This document shows positions 20,928-22,901 of a DNA stretch of 22,901 nucleotides, in pieces. The position numbers and the translations under genes were made by a program. The notes beneath the pieces were generated by a model. That model did not search any database. It had not been told where the DNA came from and saw only the letters and a program-made list of their open reading frames with translations. Positions within the stretch are counted from its first letter, which is position 1. Every line of letters begins with the position of its first letter. Source of the stretch: CAZVWH01 sp964631175 (GTDB taxonomy: Bacteria; Planctomycetota; Phycisphaerae; Sedimentisphaerales; Anaerobacaceae). The stretch lies in NCBI GenBank assembly GCA_964631175.1, contig CAZVWH010000041.1, positions 1 to 22,901 of the forward strand, in the 5' to 3' direction.

Positions 20928-22186
20928 AAAGTGTATTTGCACTTGTTGACTGCAATAATTTCTACGTTTCGTGTGAGCGGGTCTTTGAGCCAAGCCTGCA
21001 AAATAGACCCGTCGTTGTGCTCTCCAACAACGACGGCTGCGTAGTATCGAGGTCGAACGAGGTAAAAAGGCTCGGCATCAAAATGGGCGTGGCGTTTTTC
21101 GAGGTCAAAGACGAGGCCGAAAAAAACGGCGTGATAGCGTTTTCCTCTAATTACAGTCTTTACGCCGACATGTCACGCCGGCTGATGGAAACGCTCTGCA
21201 GCTTTACGCCTGAGATTGAGGTGTATTCAATTGATGAAGCTTTTTTGAATCTTGCAGGATTAAGCAATAACCTGGCGGACTATGGACGAAAAATCAAAGA
21301 GACCGTCAGACAATGGACCGGCATGCCGGTATCCATCGGCATCGCCCAGACGAAGACGCTGGCAAAGATAGCCAACAGAATCGCCAAAAGGACCACCGAG
21401 GCGGCCGGCGTGTTTGAGCTTACAGACAGCGCCGTTGATGAAATTCTGGCGCAGACCGGCGTAGAGCATATCTGGGGAGTGGGGATAAAAACCGCAATTA
21501 AATTAAAAAGAGCAGGGATCGAGACTGCACTTTCCCTTCGTGACGCTGATGTGGAATGGATACGGCAGCGGTTCGGCGTTGTTGGCGTTAGGATGGTTTA
21601 CGAGCTGCGCGGCATTAGTTGCTATGAATTAGAGCAGCAGCCAGCGATGAAAAAAAGTGTCACCGTATCGCGAATATTCGGCAGAAAAGTAGAAACAGTC
21701 GAAGAGCTCAAGGAAGCGATAGCAACCTACACTGCAAGGGCCAGCGAGAAACTTCGGGAGGAAGGTTTAGCTGCCGGCGTGATGATAGTCTTTGTGATGA
21801 CAAGCCGGTTTGTTAATAAGCGCAAAAGGTACTTTAATTCGCATACGGCTGCCTTTCCGACCGCCACGAATTATACGCCTGAGCTGATTGATTGCGCTAC
21901 AAAGGCTGTGGAGCAATTGCACCGAAAAGGATTTCAATATAATAAAGCCGGCCTCATTCTCGCTGGGCTTGTACCGGAGGATAGTGTGCAGGCCAACTTT
22001 CTCGATAAGCTCGACAGGCAGAAATCAAGAAGGTTGATGCAGGCGGTTGATGCCGTTAATGCGAGATTGCCTTTTACGCCGCTGCGGTGGGCTGCGGAAG
22101 GAATAAATCAGCCGTGGCAGGCAAAATTTACCAGACGCTCCAAGAGATTTACCACCCGATGGGACGAGCTGCCCGAAGTAGCATAG
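20924..22186 (+). CDS. umuC: UmuC, catalytic subunit of DNA polymerase V (Y-family)
   Basis: 420 residues, the usual length. Y-family motifs: VDCNNFYVSCERVFEP with metal-binding D9, VVVLSNNDGCVVSRSNE, and YSIDEAFLNLAG with D104/E105. The little-finger region follows SIGIAQTKTLAKIANRIAK. The C-terminal FTRRSKRFTTRWDELPEV is the UmuC tail that contacts other factors. With UmuD' it performs mutagenic bypass of lesions in the SOS response. The ATG overlaps the umuD stop (ATGA). All catalytic residues are present, so it should be active. Confidence 0.97.
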   Translation: MKSVFALVDCNNFYVSCERVFEPSLQNRPVVVLSNNDGCVVSRSNEVKRLGIKMGVAFFEVKDEAEKNGVIAFSSNYSLYADMSRRLMETLCSFTPEIEVYSIDEAFLNLAGLSNNLADYGRKIKETVRQWTGMPVSIGIAQTKTLAKIANRIAKRTTEAAGVFELTDSAVDEILAQTGVEHIWGVGIKTAIKLKRAGIETALSLRDADVEWIRQRFGVVGVRMVYELRGISCYELEQQPAMKKSVTVSRIFGRKVETVEELKEAIATYTARASEKLREEGLAAGVMIVFVMTSRFVNKRKRYFNSHTAAFPTATNYTPELIDCATKAVEQLHRKGFQYNKAGLILAGLVPEDSVQANFLDKLDRQKSRRLMQAVDAVNARLPFTPLRWAAEGINQPWQAKFTRRSKRFTTRWDELPEVA

Positions 22187-22188
22187 CT

Positions 22189-22263
22189 CGTTTAGCCATC
22201 GCCGTACCGGCGATGGTTCCCTAAAACCATTTTTTAAGTCGCCGTGCCGGCGACTGCTAAACG
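22189..22263. repeat. Cruciform-type repeat with nested hairpins after umuC
   Basis: Outer arms CGTTTAGC (22189-22196) and GCTAAACG (22256-22263) enclose two hairpins: CCATCGCCG/CGGCGATGG (22196-22216) and AGTCGCCG/CGGCGACT (22237-22255), joined by a segment with TTTTTT. The first hairpin plus the T run could terminate umuDC transcription. The design recalls REP/BIME elements. Confidence 0.75.
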
Positions 22264-22276
22264 GTAATCGCAACTT

Positions 22277-22901
22277 ATGACGGGTAAGATTTACATAGGA
22301 ATAGCGGGTTGGTCATATCCGGACTGGAAGGGGATTGTATATACCAGGCCTAAGGTTGACCAGCTCGAATACGTGAGCAGATTCGTTGACTGCGTCGAAA
22401 TCAACAGCACGTTCTATCGGCCGCCGTTTGAAAAGACTACAAAATCCTGGCTGCACAGAACCTCTGAAAAAAAGGATTTCTTCTTCACGGCGAAGCTACA
22501 CCGTGACTTCACTCATGAAGGTAAAATTGATGCTGAAATGGTAAGATATTTTCATAAAGGCTTTCAGCCCTTCCTGGAAGCAAATAAACTAAAACATCTG
22601 CTGGCTCAATTTCGATATGATTTCGCTGACTGCCCGGAGAGCCGGCAGCACTTAGCCAAAATTGTGGAGAGCTTCGCCGACGCGTTCAATCTTGCTGTAG
22701 AAGTGAGGCACAAATCGTGGGAAAGAAAAGAGGCTCTGGATTTCCTGCAACAACTTGGCGTAACGGTAGCCAACCTTGATTATCCGACAACCTACAACTC
22801 ATTTAATATGCAGCACTGCACCGTCGGCAAAACCGGCTATTTCAGGATGCACGGCAGAAATTTTGAAAAATGGTTCAGTAAAGAAGCCGGCAGAGATGAA
22901 A
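22277..22901 (+). CDS. DUF72 family protein, cut by the right window edge
   Basis: From ATG at 22277, 208 residues are visible without a stop. IYIGIAGWSYPDWKGIVY, the block FVDCVEINSTFYRPP and FTAKLHRDFTHEGKI are the DUF72 (YecE-like) TIM-barrel signature. LAQFRYDFADC, AVEVRHKSW and GYFRMHGRN come later in order. Family length is about 240-300, so the C-terminus is missing. Function is not established. It often neighbours DNA-repair genes, consistent with umuDC here. Confidence 0.93.
   Translation, partial: MTGKIYIGIAGWSYPDWKGIVYTRPKVDQLEYVSRFVDCVEINSTFYRPPFEKTTKSWLHRTSEKKDFFFTAKLHRDFTHEGKIDAEMVRYFHKGFQPFLEANKLKHLLAQFRYDFADCPESRQHLAKIVESFADAFNLAVEVRHKSWERKEALDFLQQLGVTVANLDYPTTYNSFNMQHCTVGKTGYFRMHGRNFEKWFSKEAGRDE

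Noticed and set aside
1..22901. CRISPR array, rRNA genes or prophage
   Set aside because: No regularly spaced direct repeats, no rRNA-like sequence and no phage structural genes were seen.

Overview
The window is dominated by a gas-vesicle (gvp) gene cluster on the minus strand (1 to about 12.8 kb), preceded by a histidine kinase/response regulator pair on the same strand (13.2-15.65 kb). The right third (16-22.9 kb) is a mixed plus-strand region of broken mobile and restriction genes, two tRNAs, small repeats and an umuDC mutagenesis operon. The organism is a bacterium: it has Shine-Dalgarno-led genes, umuDC and bacterial tRNAs. Its moderate GC content, many small palindromic repeats and archaeal-flavoured gvp content (CDC48, ArsA/Get3, Hsp20, MEDS-domain kinase) suggest an uncultured aquatic or sediment lineage, possibly Planctomycetota-like. 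That placement is a guess.

Read in the direction of transcription, the gvp cluster is: gvpA (major shell protein); three helical proteins sharing an N-terminal motif, two of which carry the 33-residue repeat of cyanobacterial GvpC; a stand-alone PAS protein lying among them; a zinc-finger protein with six CxxCxGxG-type motifs; a 61-residue basic protein; gvpN (AAA+); a 56-residue AbrB-like protein; a coiled-coil protein; a second six-motif zinc-finger protein; gvpO; gvpJ; an Hsp20-like gvpH; an ArsA/Get3-like ATPase; a two-ring CDC48-like AAA ATPase; a 48-residue protein; and three tandem GvpF/L proteins. The first GvpF/L to be translated carries a C-terminal DnaJ J-domain, and the last runs off the left edge. 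GvpG and GvpK are not visible and may lie outside.

The cluster is rich in protein-handling functions: a J-domain, two DnaJ-type zinc-finger proteins, Hsp20, Get3-like and CDC48-like ATPases and GvpN. A reasonable inference is a dedicated machine that keeps hydrophobic GvpA/GvpJ subunits soluble and loads them into growing vesicles.

Regulation: a MEDS-PAS histidine kinase overlaps its response regulator gene just upstream of gvpA. The leader regions of the kinase operon and of gvpA share a diverged element with preserved spacing and a preserved hairpin. The gvpA-side copy runs directly into an intrinsic terminator, an arrangement like an attenuator or riboswitch. A second possible RNA switch lies in front of the ArsA/Get3-like gene.

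Right side: a chimeric ORF joins a transposase N-terminus to a tyrosine-recombinase C-terminus and abuts an antisense hsdM fragment. These are followed by tRNA-Val(TAC), a nitroreductase, a 151-bp palindromic repeat, an unusual tRNA-Ala(CGC), a truncated GIY-YIG gene, a zinc-ribbon membrane protein, a single-domain response regulator, umuD-umuC, a cruciform repeat and a partial DUF72 gene.
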